Shown here: piece by piece, positions 39,128-53,000 of the stretch | Layout of the letters: each line of letters opens with the position of its first letter | How positions within the stretch are numbered: the stretch's first letter is position 1 | Origin: Pohlia nutans | Lineage: Eukaryota > Streptophyta > Bryopsida > Bryales > Mniaceae | Assembly: GCA_022496805.1 (NCBI GenBank) | Contig: CM040094.1 | Coordinates: forward strand, 4,115,501-4,179,500 | Length of the DNA: 64,000 nucleotides | Direction: 5' to 3' | Notes under the pieces: generated by a model | The model's database searches: none | Told to the model about the DNA's origin: nothing | What the model saw: only the letters and a program-made list of their open reading frames with translations | Made by a program: the position numbers and the translations under genes

Positions 39128-39835
39128 AAACTTCCTCTCACTTACTTTAATTCATTTTTCCTTACATAATACTTCCTTTCCATCACGCTGCATTCTAATT
39201 TGTATATTTCAGACGCTGTAGTATGAATTACATTGCAAATTTCTCCCGCCACTAAGTTGTGTCTCTCAATCACAAAATTATTCTACTACTGAAGAGATTT
39301 TATGGCCACAACATCACCGACGTAATTTCTAACCATCTCCTAAAAAATGAAAATAAAATCAAAATCAAGAAAAAAAAACAAAAGAAATAGCTCCAAAACT
39401 CAGCAATAGCAAGAAATTTCATAAAATAGCTATTCCAGACATTGCACTATGGAGCATGTTTCAAATTTCTCTTGCCATTGTGCTACCACTAAGGAGATTT
39501 GCTAACTACGACAACAACGATGTAATTTCTGACCATTGATGACAACTTTGCATCGTTTGCTGCTTCCTCTCACAAATCACCCTTTCTTAACCTAACATTA
39601 CGCTTCCACTTTGTCCTCGCAAAGAAGTTTTTCGTTTTGATTTGTATATCTATTGATGACAACTTTGTTTTGTCTTCTACTGCTTTGCAACTGCGTATAC
39701 ACCTCTTCTATCGCCACAAACTATCTCTCACTTATTTATTAACCCTTCCTTACCTTACCTTTCACTTCTTCTCAGCCCTTGCAAGAAGCTTTGCATAGCC
39801 ATTGCATTCTTTACTACTTCCTCCCTTTTCCCCGC

Positions 39836-39843
39836 TATATATA
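39836..39843 (-). promoter_or_regulatory. Possible TATA box for CLASP
   Basis: On the minus strand GTATATATAGCGGGG lies about 710 bases before the CLASP ATG. It is a reasonable plant TATA box, but the leader would be long and the region is AT-rich, so it may be chance. Confidence 0.25.
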
Positions 39844-41896
39844 CTCCTCTTTCACCACTCTGCCATAGCCTTCAAACTCCTCAACAATTGTAAGCTAATA
39901 GCGGCTTGATATATTGGACTACGGGCTTGGTAAAACGATGATCAAAACTCGTGAGCTTTTATGTAAATCGAAATTTGAATGAACGAAGTGATGCAGATTA
40001 TGAAGGAAGTTTGGAAAAAGGACCAAAAAAAAACAAAAAAAAACAAAAAAAACAAAAAACAACTTTAGTGGCCTATAGTGTAAAGGAAACAACGAAATAT
40101 TTTTGTTGAATTTTTATGTTTATTATAATGGCACTAAAAGCCTCTATGTTTCAAAAACAAAAACAAATCAATTAAAATTAAGATTATAAATAGTTTTTTT
40201 TAGAGTTTGTATAATTCACCACTTTAAATTAAATTCTCCAAACTTCAAAATGATTTGTACCTTAATACTTAATGTGATTTGGCGATGGGTGCAAAATATT
40301 TATTAAAATTTACGGAAGAGAAAAGCAAATATAGTTAACCCTAAAATGTCCACACTACTATTACTCGGTCAAACCTCATCAATTCTTCACATTTTAAAAT
40401 ATATTATATATTTTTTTGTATTTTTCTCATATAAGGTATTGTTAAACCAAATTTTCCTAATTTTTTCACAATTAATTAAATAAAAATAAAAATCTTAAGA
40501 TTTTTCAAACTCTTTCCTTATAAAAATCATAGTAATTACAAAAATGCTTAGAATAGTATGGATTTTTTTAGGAAAAATGTAAAAAAATGTGATGAACAAC
40601 AAGGTGTTGGTGGCATGCTTCTTGAGCTTACATAAAAAGAAATTCAACATAAAAACGTTTTTGCCAGTGTATATAGGAATTTTAGGGTTTTGAGCTTTAA
40701 AGTGCTGTAAAAAATTCAATTTTAACAATTATGAAGAATGGTAAATTGGACTAGAAATTAGAAGATAGCCTCCACATTTTCTTATTTGGGCCCATTTTCA
40801 TTTGAAACCAAGAACTAGGTGAAAATCAACATTTGATTGAAAAAACGACCAAACATGGTCCCACAGAACTCCTTGCACAATTAAAGGTTAATTTTAGAAG
40901 ATGGGTATACAAAGTTGTGATTCTTCACTGGATTGAAGTAGCTAGTGGTGCAATTTGCAGTAAAGCAATCAATAGACTGGCAACCATGTATTTGAACCCC
41001 CACATAATTTTTGTACATTTTGGACTGCGCAATTTTTTTCTTTAAAATTTGGCTTATTGATTTTGCTATTATCTTAGGTCAAAGGTGTATAAAATATTAA
41101 TAAAAATGATGGTTTTTGGGCACTAAAGAATTTTATCAAAGTATTGTACCATTATGGGCCTTGGAAACCATACCCTACACTATTTATTTCTTAGTGCCCA
41201 AAGACTGCCATTCTATTAGTATAACTCTTTTACGTTATGTTTTTGACAACCAATGTATTGTACAATATATTACAACCAATGAATATGACATGTGGAGATT
41301 TTCTATTTCCATGTTTATATAATATTGAATATTCCATATAGATATTAGAATGTAAGACCAAAGAGTATAATAAAAAGTTTAGAGTATATGATTTTTCAAA
41401 TTTTGAACAAACTCTAAAAACATTTTTATTATTTGTGAAATTTTCATTTCTATAGAGTGCCGTGATCAAAATATTTTTTCTTACAAAAATGCTACTTACT
41501 AGAGAAAATACCAATGTAGGTATGTGAATGGACTTATGGGCAAAGTAATTATTTACTTTACAACATGTATTTAGCCAAGTGCTTTACAAATTATATTTGA
41601 TTTTTTAAAGACCATCATAGCAACACAAAACAATGCAATCTCATTTATTTCATGCAAATTAAAATTTGAATGAAGAAAAGTGAAAAATAATTGGAATTGT
41701 TTTTTCTATAACATTCTCGATGGTCTAAATAGGAATCTTGTGTAGACTATCTTCTATTTTTCATAAAGGTATTTATCATAGCACTATTGTTTTGTATTTG
41801 TAGCAATTTCTTTTGTAACATTCTCATTTTTAAACTAGAAAATAAAATAAACTATAAATTATTCTCCATTTTTGATAGGATTAAACCTCCACAAAT

Positions 41897-42014
<118 letters not shown>

Positions 42015-42667
42015 AAATGAATTCATTAAACACTAAATCAATGTACATATATCTAGATGGATAAATGAAGTTACATTCATGCTCTTTGTATTTATGCGTG
42101 GAACCTCATCAACTTTTGCTCATTCATGTATATGCAAATTAAAATTGAATGAAAAAAAGACAAAAATTGTAAAAAAAATTGAAAAGAAAAGGAAGATTTC
42201 TTAAATCTACATAACCAACTAAGAATTCCAAGCAATCAAACAATGACATATATAACTTTATTCGTAAAAATAAAAAATTGCTATATGGCTAAGGAATTTA
42301 TTTCATGCATAAATTTATTTTTGACTCTCACAAGTTCTTTTTTTGAATCATTTAATTGTTCTACAAACTCTCTACTATTATCTTCATATAATTCCTCATA
42401 AACCAAAACATGATTTCTAATCACAAAGATGGTTTTCCAAATTGACGAAAATCATAATCTATTATGTCTTTGGAATGAACTTCAGACTCTTAAAATTTAA
42501 ATATAAATTAAAATACTGCACATTGAAGTGCCTATCGCGGCAATTGTCAGTGCAGTGCACGATGGATGAAAAAGGTGGATGAAATTTGTACATCATCCAA
42601 AAAATGAACGTCTAGGCAGTTAAAGGTTAATGTACTAGAATCCCATGAACGGGGAAAATATTAGTAT

Positions 42668-43240
42668 AACTCTTAAAAGACCTCATCCTTCTCCAGATTT
42701 GGAAAAATATTTAGATGCATTATAAAATGCAACTAGGAAGGATATCATTTGAACTTGATGTATGAGTGAAAGTTGTACGTTATGAATTTTAGATTCTGTC
42801 TATACATTTAGATCTATGATAGCTTTCACCGATATTCTTTTATACAATTTCAAACTTAAAATTTAAAATTCTTTTGTAATTTGATTACGAATAAGATATT
42901 GAGAATCTATGAATGAAATTTGTAGTGATGGATTGAAATGTAATACTGTAAGTTTAGTGATTTTTAGAGATTTTTTGGTCGCTTAATTTTATGAGCTGAT
43001 TTTCTCAAAAACGTTTTTGAACTAAGATCTTAGAAATTTTTGATGAATCACTTCAACACAAAATTAAGAATAAAATTTTCACAAATCATTCCCTTTCCAC
43101 AATGTTCACATGCATGAAGCTATTTTTTCATAGAAGTTTGTAGTATTTTTTGGGATTATAAAAAGTGGCTTGATGAACAAAATCTTAGTGAAATTTATCA
43201 TTCATCATTCAGAACATGAACATTTGGTCCTTTAGGGGTT
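42668..43240 (-). mobile_element. Degraded piggyBac-like MITE, reversed
   Basis: In reverse it follows the interior of the 29467 and 54741 elements over about 570 bp, beginning near AACCCCTAAAGGACC at 43240. TTAA is lost at the right (TTAT) and the left end is degenerate. Confidence 0.55.
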
Positions 43241-43575
43241 ATATATATATATGAATAGGCATAACATGAATAAAAAAACCATTAATCTAATGAAAAATCT
43301 TAACTAAACTTAATTAAAATTAGGTAGTACAGTCATGGTTCATAACATTCTTTAGCTAGTATTGCAACACACCCTTTTGCTTGTGTTGGGAATTAACATC
43401 TCAACATGGAATTGATGATGTGGAACATGTAGAAACTATTAAAAAAATAAAAGTTTGTTGAGCTACAAAGGCATTTTTAGAAAAAGATGGCCTTGATCCT
43501 CTAAAAGATTACGATTCTTGTAATGATTTTGGTGTGCGATGCTGATTCCCAAAGTTGAATAGTGGGGCTGCTTAA

Positions 43576-43806
43576 CCATGAACGGGCCGATGGGGATAGT
43601 AGATACGTTGGCACATATTTGACATTTTTTGTAAATAGAAAGTTCCAAATTGAGACCCCAATAACTCATTAAATCATGTCAACGTGAATTTCAACTTCAC
43701 TTTTGATCTTAAACTTAAACCCATAGGAGGTGTGGAACCATGCCTAGTACAATGGAATATTGTTGTATAATACTAGTCGGAAAGGGCTCTTTGGACCTTT
43801 TAAGGG
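43576..43806. mobile_element. Short piggyBac-like MITE, 231 bp
   Basis: TTAA at 43572-43575 and 43807-43810. The right end reads GGACCTTTTAAGGG outward; the left end is degenerate. The interior matches 58266-58487 in reverse and part of 8676-8846. Confidence 0.65.
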
Positions 43807-44631
43807 TTAAGAATGTTTTGTTGGAGTAATACATTCGAGTCGACACAAATTCCCAGACACAAATTCCTGATGTAGACACCTTAGTTCCTGACACCTTAAT
43901 TCATAAGGGATTGTTGTACTACCTTGATTGAGTAGGTCGGTTAGTGAAGATGACACCTTACTCTGATTTTGAAGTTGACACCTTAGTCATATTTCAGGAT
44001 CACAGTGTTAGATTTTACTGATAGATCACTGTTGGAAACTTGGAATGTGACTGTACCTGCGAATTCCTGCTTTGTAGAACACATCCAGTTCTACACAGTA
44101 CTGCAGTTTGAGGGTGTCTGAAGAACTTGTTGAGGACGAGAATGCAAGGCAGTTCCTTCCGAAGAAAATTTCTATAAAGAAGGTACTTGCCCTTCTGCCA
44201 GACACTGCATGCACTTGAGATGATAAGCTGCTCCATAAACTTGTTTTGGTGATGGACATGGACATCTCTTCCAGGTACACATGTTTGAACTACGGTTGAC
44301 AACTTGTTACAACGTCACAACCTATGCTGACGATTTCAATGAAATTTTCATACCTTAATTCAGAGCCAGCTTGTGCCATAATTTTTGGGGGATGATTGTT
44401 GTACTTGTCTGCAATCAACTCGGTTACGTGACAGCAGAAAATCAGGTTAGGGCCCAGGTAGAGGGAAGGGGGGTCAGATACACGAAGCCTGATATTTGAG
44501 TGAGCCATTCTCCACCAGCTTTTTAAGGAAATGAAGTTCAATTGATGTGCATGTAGCAAAATCCTCAGAAACGAAGCTAATTCACCGTCTGTTTGTTTCT
44601 GCAGCTCTCGTTGTCAGTGTGGGGACTTACC

Positions 44632-45669
44632 ATGGTAAACGTGGACATTTGGAAGTTCCTTAGACAGGACGTGCAGAAGGCAGTGGAGACTCCGAAGGTT
44701 GTTTCTCGCTCGTTTCTGAGGATGCTGGAACAGGGCCTTCATGCAGATGTCACGCTCAGGGCTTGGGGAGGCTCCGTGAGAGCGCACCGATGTGTGTTAG
44801 CCACCGTGTCCCCTGTGTTCAATGCCATGTTCAAGAGCGAGTGGAAGGAGGAGCTCACCTCCACTGTGGACATCGTGGACATGAGAATCGAGGGTAGGTC
44901 ACTTCTAAATGTTTTAAGAACCTCGTGCAGTGCAAATTTTCTTACCCCTATGTTATGTATACAAAATCATTTAAAATGACATGAAGTTTTTACTGGGATT
45001 ATAAAACCATTAAACATATGTTTTGTGAATCTTTGAAAATTTTATTCTTCGACATGGTTTTAAATTACTTTCTTATTGAAGTTTTGTCATTCCAGTTAGA
45101 AACGGTAGAAATTGTAGAAAATAGACAAGTGACAAATTTGGTCTCGTCTTCTCTACAAGGGGAAAAAAATGATAATTTTTTAACAAATATTTATATGTAT
45201 GTTACGTAGTATTAGATTTTATTTGCACTCACGTGGTTTGGGTATTGAAGCATAGAGTGACCCACCCTCGATGAGAATTGAAGTTTTGCAGCTGCTCTTG
45301 GTGTTGCTCTACGCGGATGACAACTCTGCCATGCCAGAATTCGACGCTGCTGTTGACGAGTATTTCATTGAACTCTTCGAAGCCTGCTACAAGTACCAAG
45401 TCAGCAGTAGACTCATGGCAGTTCTTACCAACGGCCTGTCCAGGAACCTGACCCCAGGGAATTGCTGGCACTTGTACGACAAGTCACAAAAGAAAAGAAT
45501 CGATATATCGCTCGTTTCTAGCCAGGACCCAGCTGCTGTCTGTAAGCAATACATCCTGAAAAACTTTGACCGAATTGTGGAATCACAAAGTATTGTAACA
45601 GAAATGAAGCGCAATCCTGAACTAGTACGGGTATTTACGATTTTAGCTCGAGCAAGCGTCCGTAGGTGA
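44632..45669 (+). CDS. BTB/POZ domain protein
   Basis: Two exons, 44632-44893 and 45284-45669 (stop TGA), joined in phase 1 to give 215 aa. The BTB fold starts near residue 30: ADVTLRAWGG, VRAHRCVLATVSPVFNAMF, then VLQLLLVLLYADD after the splice. The C-terminal half is helical (LFEACYKYQVSSRLMAV) and BACK-like but short. Many BTB proteins with this HRCVLA..SPVF pattern bind CUL3 and present substrates for ubiquitination; the partner here is unknown. The start is uncertain: TTTCTGCAG sits 23 bases before the ATG and the frame is open between them, so an unseen upstream exon is possible. The intron is flanked by a 13-base direct repeat. Confidence 0.75.
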
Positions 45670-47009
45670 ACTTCAAAAGAAAAAGCTCAACGATTAGGAA
45701 CGGAAATTTTTTATATGATTATGCCGAACATGAAGTCCAATTTTGATGGAAGAAATCGACGTTCAAGACTTTTGTACATGTAGTCAAATCATTACATCAA
45801 GGGCTGTTGCTGACGAAGACAGGGTGAGGATGAGCACACTTACAAATCATCATGTAAAGTTCTGCTTCTTGTCATCTTTCTGTGGAATTTGGTTTCTTCC
45901 CAGATTTGCCAGCCATATCTGCGGCACCATCAAATTTGTCCCCGTGGACAGAGAAAATCCCCTCTCGCAGAAAACCTAGCCACGTTAAACCCTACCAACT
46001 GTAATGCAGTTTCTATTGTAAACCCTGCCAATTGTAACGCGGCTAGGTTTTCTAGTAAATCTCCGGGGTTGGATTTTCTACTAGTAAATAACTCCCAAAG
46101 ATCGAGAATGTGGGAAACACTACCGGTTTAGTGTAGGACCGGCATTTTGGACAATCACGGCCCAGTACCAGCCTCCTTGCTAGACCACGTTTCTCTAGGA
46201 GCTTTCAGATGAGGAATGTTGTCACCAGATGGAATGAGAGGAAGCACATTCCAGGAACACGGTGGATGCTTGCACTTGGCAATGGCGAGGTCCCTCAGCT
46301 TTTGCTTCATCAGCTGTTTCCTGAAAAGCACAACGTAGTACATTCGGTTAGCTAACTAGTACATTGAAACTTATGCGCTCAGAATCGATCTAATATTCCT
46401 TCTCGAATGATGACACTCAGTAAAGCCTCACCTACTTTACATGCTTACTGCGGTGGAGCCTAATCCAGTCGAGTTCCTAAAAATCCTGCAATGTGCAACA
46501 CAGAGAAAGGTCTTGTACACGTAAAGTTCTTCACGAGCTTCAGTGAAAGTTCCCTTTCTTCATGCAAGTTCCTAATTGAAATGGAAGGGCAAATGGAAGG
46601 ACGAACTGCAAGAAAAACAGCAAGTCCAGTCCTAAATTGATTGGTACATTTACATACCACGAGCCTCTCTGCAATGAGATGCTTGCTTCTCAGCATCCAA
46701 ATCACGACTAGTGCTTAAGCCAGCTTTGCCACAGATGTAGTATGTACCGATCAAGTGAACCTCAACATCATTCTGGACTGTCCTGCAATACCATCGGTAA
46801 AGGTCGACTCCAACTTCAGTTTTGGTATTCACAAATTCCATCAGCCCCTCCTTGCAGGCAGCAAGCAAAGACCACGATTAAGCTTCACCTGTACTTCCTT
46901 CACAATCTTAAGCTTGGTGATACCTCACACAATCCCTGAGAAGGTCATTCGATGTGTAAAACGATCCTTCCCTGCCAACTCTATTAGTGTACAAGCCTGC
47001 CGTAAACCT
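45670..47009. other. Convergent intergenic region between the BTB and PDE/cyclase genes
   Basis: The two genes face each other across about 1.3 kb. The only structure seen is an inverted repeat: GAAAACCTAGCCACGTTA (45971-45988) against its near-complement at 46035-46052, one mismatch in 18. Short open frames show no family resemblance. Confidence 0.55.
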
Positions 47010-50000
47010 TTACTTCTCAGTGAGTTCTCGATAACCTTTCCAGCTAGCAGGTATCCTGTAGTTATGTGAGGCCATGAAATTGAGAAGAACATGTCCAGGT
47101 TTGTCAGTTGGCCATAGTTGCAAACACTCTTCAAGCTTCTCCAAAGCTGATGACCAGTTTCCCTCGATGTAATTATCAACCGCATTCTCGAACAAGGCTC
47201 GGTAATCCGAAGGATTTCCTTTCAGATCTTGCTGGAACAATGGCATGTCAAACGTATAGATGATGATCGGTTCAGCACTTCCTTTCACAGTAATGCGGTC
47301 AAGTTTACGACAACAATGACGCAAACTGCTTTTGGTCAACTCTGCAATTACTGTCTCAGAGATTAACATCATCACACCGTACTGTTTTGTTGCTGCTTCC
47401 AGCCGTGAGGATACGTTCACATGTGGTGACAGGTATGAAGGGTCGACCTTGTGAGCTGAACCAATCGCACCTTCAATGGCCCACCCGACATGAAGACCGA
47501 ACCCCATGTGTATTTTGTAACCTGTACAGAGGAGCAACGATTTTATTACCGTCTAAAAGTGTACTACATGAAGACATCAATACGTAATAGATATATGGTT
47601 GACACTGAAAATATCATCTCATCGTGACGGGATCTGGGCATTGTCATCTGGTGAGATGTTCAAATAAGAACTCACCGGGCATTCGCTTCTGAATAGCTGA
47701 ATGCATTGCATATTCAGCTAAGGTTTGAGATGTCTCTATGCACTGGATGATGTCCAGAAAAGATTGAAGCGCACGATCAGCAAACGAGTTAGTGGCTCGT
47801 GTCTGTCAAATTCAACATTGCAAGCACTCAGAAAACGTACATATATAAGAATCTGAACTCCATTAAGTTCAGACTAAAGCGCCATGGAGAAAATAACATG
47901 ATTTACTTTCCTGCAACAATGAAAAGTGGTGGTACAGAAGTTCAGAAAGAATTCAGGAATAAACGAGCAGGATTTGAAAGAACGATTGAAAAGCACCAAG
48001 TACCTTCTGAGTGTTATCTGCCGCACTTTTCTTCCAGACAAGTAGAAATGCATCTCCTATGTTCTTGTTTGGGAAACCTTGATGAAAAACTACCTTATTG
48101 TGGACCACATCTGCAATTTTGTTGACAAACATCATAACGTCTTCTTGAAGACATTCTGTGGCATCAGTAAAGTTTCGTATGTCACAAAATCCAAAGCATG
48201 CTCGAATTTTCTTCCCCGGTATCATAGCTGTTACACAAATAGAAACATGTATTAGAATATAGAGAGATACCAACTGGAAACCTCAGATTCATGGAAACTG
48301 AATAATCTCATAATTCAGGAACCACAACTTGCCAGGGCTATAAATCAATATTCAAACAGAGTCGACCTTTAAAACCCCCCATAATCGTTTGTCAATTATT
48401 TGAAAACAATGTTATCCATCGGCTTAGAGGTAGATATTTTTTGAAAATAGTCTCATGAACTCCATGAACAGTAATTGACAAACTCTGAAAACAAAAGTTC
48501 CAAATTTAGAGATTGCATACAAAAAACAAGGCAATAGTCTTACGATTGAATTCACTTCCTCCTTTAAGATTAACAGACAAAATATCCATGCCCGCATCTC
48601 CAAGTGCCACCTTTGATAGACTTGCTATCTTTACAAGGGCAGCTTCTACCACTCGTGTTTCCATCACCTGAAATAAATACGTTCCAGAGCTTAAAATCAC
48701 TCCGAATCCACAAATAAAACCGGTCCACTTGGAACGAATGACATGCACCGTAGCTGGTATTTATTTAACAACATATGTTCATACAATCATCTTCGTCATT
48801 CATGGCATTAATAACCAAATATCCCTCTGTTCAATAAGCAGTCTTTAAACTGCAAGTATCACTGAACATTAGCGATAATGAAAACGAAGTCAAATCTCCT
48901 CAAAACAGAAGAGTATGGAGCATAGAAGATCCCTAAGCGATGAAATCAAACCTGTCCAAAAGTAGTTATCACTGGTTGCTTCAAGTTGGCCTTTGCAGCA
49001 AAAGAAACAGGGTCATCTGAAAGCTCCTTCACAATTTCTACCATGCGTTCAATAGGCTGTCATCACAAGATACAAGACCTTGCACTCTTAAACCAACATC
49101 CTTGTAAATTGACGTTGTAAATCTGCATATAGAGTGATACTTATCTAGGCCTAAATGCCAAAAATTTAACTGTGATTAAAGGAATATTGTATTGATGTTA
49201 AGGCAAGCAGTCTATTAATTTTGCATTTCTGAATGTCGCTGTCGCGAGACACAGAAATATTTTAGGTTTCGAATACCAACCCAAGCCAGTAAGTAGGTTG
49301 GTTACCTGTATCAATAATCGATTGGAGTCGTTACTCAAAACGAATGACCAAGCTCCAAGAATAAACAACAAGATTACTGTCAATGCCATCTGTTTTCAAC
49401 ACTAACACAACATGGATAACACCCAACCATGAGCACGATTTATATAGCGTAGAGAAATTTAGAGCAAATCCCACAGAAAGGCATGTAAGAAGTTTTAGAA
49501 ACGTCAAAACAAAGATACAAGCGTAACATCTAATCCTAAATCTGTCAAGCTCAATGATTATAAGTTCAGCAAGATTGTGAGTATGATTGACAATACATGT
49601 AGATGTAACTAACATTTAAGCCATGTTTGGTTCGCGAAAGACTGCGGATGGAATAGAGGGCCTCAGTTCGATTGCTGTCACTCATCGCATATATAAGTTC
49701 CCCTGCACGATATTCCAATTTTGCAGCTTTTTCACCGTCCGCAACCTTGGTTGGAATAATCTGCATATACTTGGTCGCACTATCAAGTCCACAAGAAGTT
49801 CGACAGCACATACCCTTGATACCCAAATACACGAGATTATAGCCATGTAGCATGTTGAAGCTCTGAACTTTGTCAACAGTCGCATTGAACTGTGTAGTAC
49901 AACCACGGAAATCATCGAGAGTATTGAGAGACATCACAGGCCCCAAGTCCTGGGTATCGTATCTCAGGAAAGGACTCAATATTATCAGAACCAACAAACC

Positions 50001-53000
50001 AATTATCAGCTTCTGAACTGTGAGTTCAGACAGCTCAGTCCAAACTTGACTAGGTTTCGTTGAAGATGCCACATGGAAGTACTCATCCTCATCGTCATCT
50101 ACTACTTCGTTTCTGTGACGGAAAACCTGAAGACATTATAGCTCAACAATATTAGATGTAAACCATGAATTGACCAAAGTAGTCATGAATACAAAGAGCA
50201 TCAAAGTAGTTACTGAATCATACATTCAATTATACATAATGCCCGGTGTTTGGGTTGAATGATCACCTTCAAGATATATGCAATCGGAAACATGCTAGCT
50301 AGAGTCGTAGCTTGCAGTGACTTGCTTAATCGGGTCATTGTTTTGACAGCTCTTCCAGTCCTTGCAATCACAAGATTTTGAGTATAAACGCTTGTGATGA
50401 GTGCCAAAAGTGAAATGCTCCCAATCAAATCAAGCCTGAAAAGGAAAGCCAACACAACAATTAGAGTAAAAACGGCAGGTTACGCACGCTGAAAATCACT
50501 CACATTCTGGAGCCAAAATACTGAAAACTCCTGTGCATTCACTTTCTAGAAGGTTTACGTCTCTAGGTAGGTGTCAATGTAACAGCACTCTTACGTACCA
50601 AAAGAAGAAGCCAAGGAAGTAGCCTTGTGAGAGAATCGATAGCAATATAATCTCAATGAAGAATAGGACCAAGCATACACTCAGGATGTGACCCACGTAA
50701 GTATCTGCCTGCAATCCATGTACGAGTAGGACGGTCATGATTGATTTGAGTTAATATCATACAGATGGTGGACAATTAAAGAACTTAACTAAGAGCCATA
50801 TAAGTAAGTCGCTTACTTCCTTTGGCAGAACTGCTTTCGCAAGGTCGTCTGCAAACATTGCCACAAATGTAGCCAGAATATTGATAGAAACCCAGAACCT
50901 TGATTCCATCATGGCAGAAAGCCGTTTCCCTATTTTATGTCGTCTTATGCCGTCCCAAAATTTACGGTGATCCCAAGCAGAGTCTTGAATCACGGCCAGA
51001 GCATGTATATCTAGAGCAACTTTTCCGTCTGTCGCCACATCTGTTCCTCTGCGCGATACAAAAGATGCCCTGATCGATTTCCCAGTCCTGTCCTCCAAAG
51101 TGTTTCTTCTGATTGTCCCATAACTCCTCAAAACGATGTTAGCACCATCGCTAGAACTGTCAACTGATGCGTTTCTGTTGACACGCAATAAGCTCAATGG
51201 GGCTGCTCCACCTAATATTGAAGGCTCACGATCATGTGTCAGTGAAGCTTTGTTCAACGACTGATTTTTGTCACCACCGGGATCAAGCGCCAGTAGTGAG
51301 GAATGATGCTCATCCATTGGCAATGCTGCAATCGCAGGACTAGATTGTTCTACGGTAGACATTGCCGGAAGTAATTGCAATGGAGCCGTGGAAAGTGACG
51401 ATGTCTTGTCTCCTGGTAAGTATATATCATAGTGCAGAGAGCTTGGAGAGGAAAAATCTCTCCCATCCAACTTCACCGCGGTCTCACCGAATTTCTCCGC
51501 TATCCTATCTATAGTTACTGGTGGGGGCAGAAATGGTCCAAGAATATTCCTCGCTACCTGAACTTTCAATTGAGAAACACACAGTTGATGCTGCTACTCG
51601 TTTTCCTCATACAAAGTATTGGAAGGTTTATATTTAGGGATTTACCTCAGAAACTCGTCGTCCTCCCGTGCTAAAACTGTTCCAAAGACTTCGATTCAAC
51701 GTGAGATTAGCAAGAGCTTCATCATGCAGGTGTGGAAGCAGAACTGCAGTTGCTTCGAACATAGGTTTGGCTACAAAGTCGATGCAACCACACGTCATAT
51801 CCCTGCAGCATGCACAATCATTAGTGTGACTAGAAAAGAATGAGACGAAATCTTATGAAGTATGACCGAAAGCAGTTAAGATTGAAGATATTTTATCACT
51901 AAAAATATTTTAATACACCACGTTAACAATCTCAATATGTTAAGATATTAAAATGGGCGATCAAGACGTACATGAGGGTTGTAGGTTCATCCCTGTCCAT
52001 GAATTTGGAGACCCGCATACCAAGTTCTCTCTCAATATCTCCTTGCCTAAACCATTCCAGTAGAAGTAATGCTGACCATCGTTTTGATAAAAAAAACGGC
52101 TTTACAACATTGCTAAGGTCCGCACATTTGATAATCATTTGCAAGTACAGCACCACATCATTGCTACTGCTCAGGGGTGGCAGCAGATACTTCGGTAAAG
52201 GGGACTTGCTCTCTGGTGGTGGCTGACTGGTACTGGGATCCCCCGCAGGTCCAGAACTTGAACTCGTAGAAACCTCATCGCTCCTTACGGTTTTTGTGTC
52301 TGAAAATGTGCTGCACACGCACTTGTTATCCCCGTTGACAGATTTCGATGTATCACATGATGTTACACACAAGTCACATACAACGAATATACCCCAAATT
52401 TATACTGGAGTGATTCATAAAATTTCAACACTCAAGATTACAGTACAACGATTCAAACTTGATTGTAGTACCTCCATCATTGGATTCAGGCGCCTCTGGC
52501 AGGGTTGGTCCAGGAGGAGTATACGGGCCAGACAGTTGGAAGGGCCGAGGATCATTTAACCTTGCTGTAAAGTGACCAATAATCTCAGCGTGCAGACCCA
52601 TGTCTGTTGCAAGAATGCAGGAGAGAACAAGCCTCCTCAAATGCCTTTGATGAGGTTCATCCAATGCGGACATAATATTCACATTGTCATGTCCCTGCAG
52701 CACGTATACGTAACCTCGTCAGAACATCGTGCAAAAGGCTAGAAATTACCGTAGCGTTTGATCAGTTTTGCAGCTCTTAAAGTTTCTCTGGTTCTTGAGC
52801 ATTTCTAGCACAGAGTACGATACTGTCACAACTCACAAGTAAAACTATTAAGCAGTTAGAGATTAATCCACCTAACGATTAGCAAACCCTGTCATTCTCT
52901 AAAGAAAAACGGAAATCCATAGACCTCTAATCTCATTTATGGCTCCCAATTGCAAAGCCTGGCTTTAGGATTCTCAATCTAATAAGAGGTACACGAATTG

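Noticed and set aside
44015..44302. Minus-strand open frames just upstream of the BTB gene
   Set aside because: Overlapping frames with no resemblance to known proteins and no splice support.
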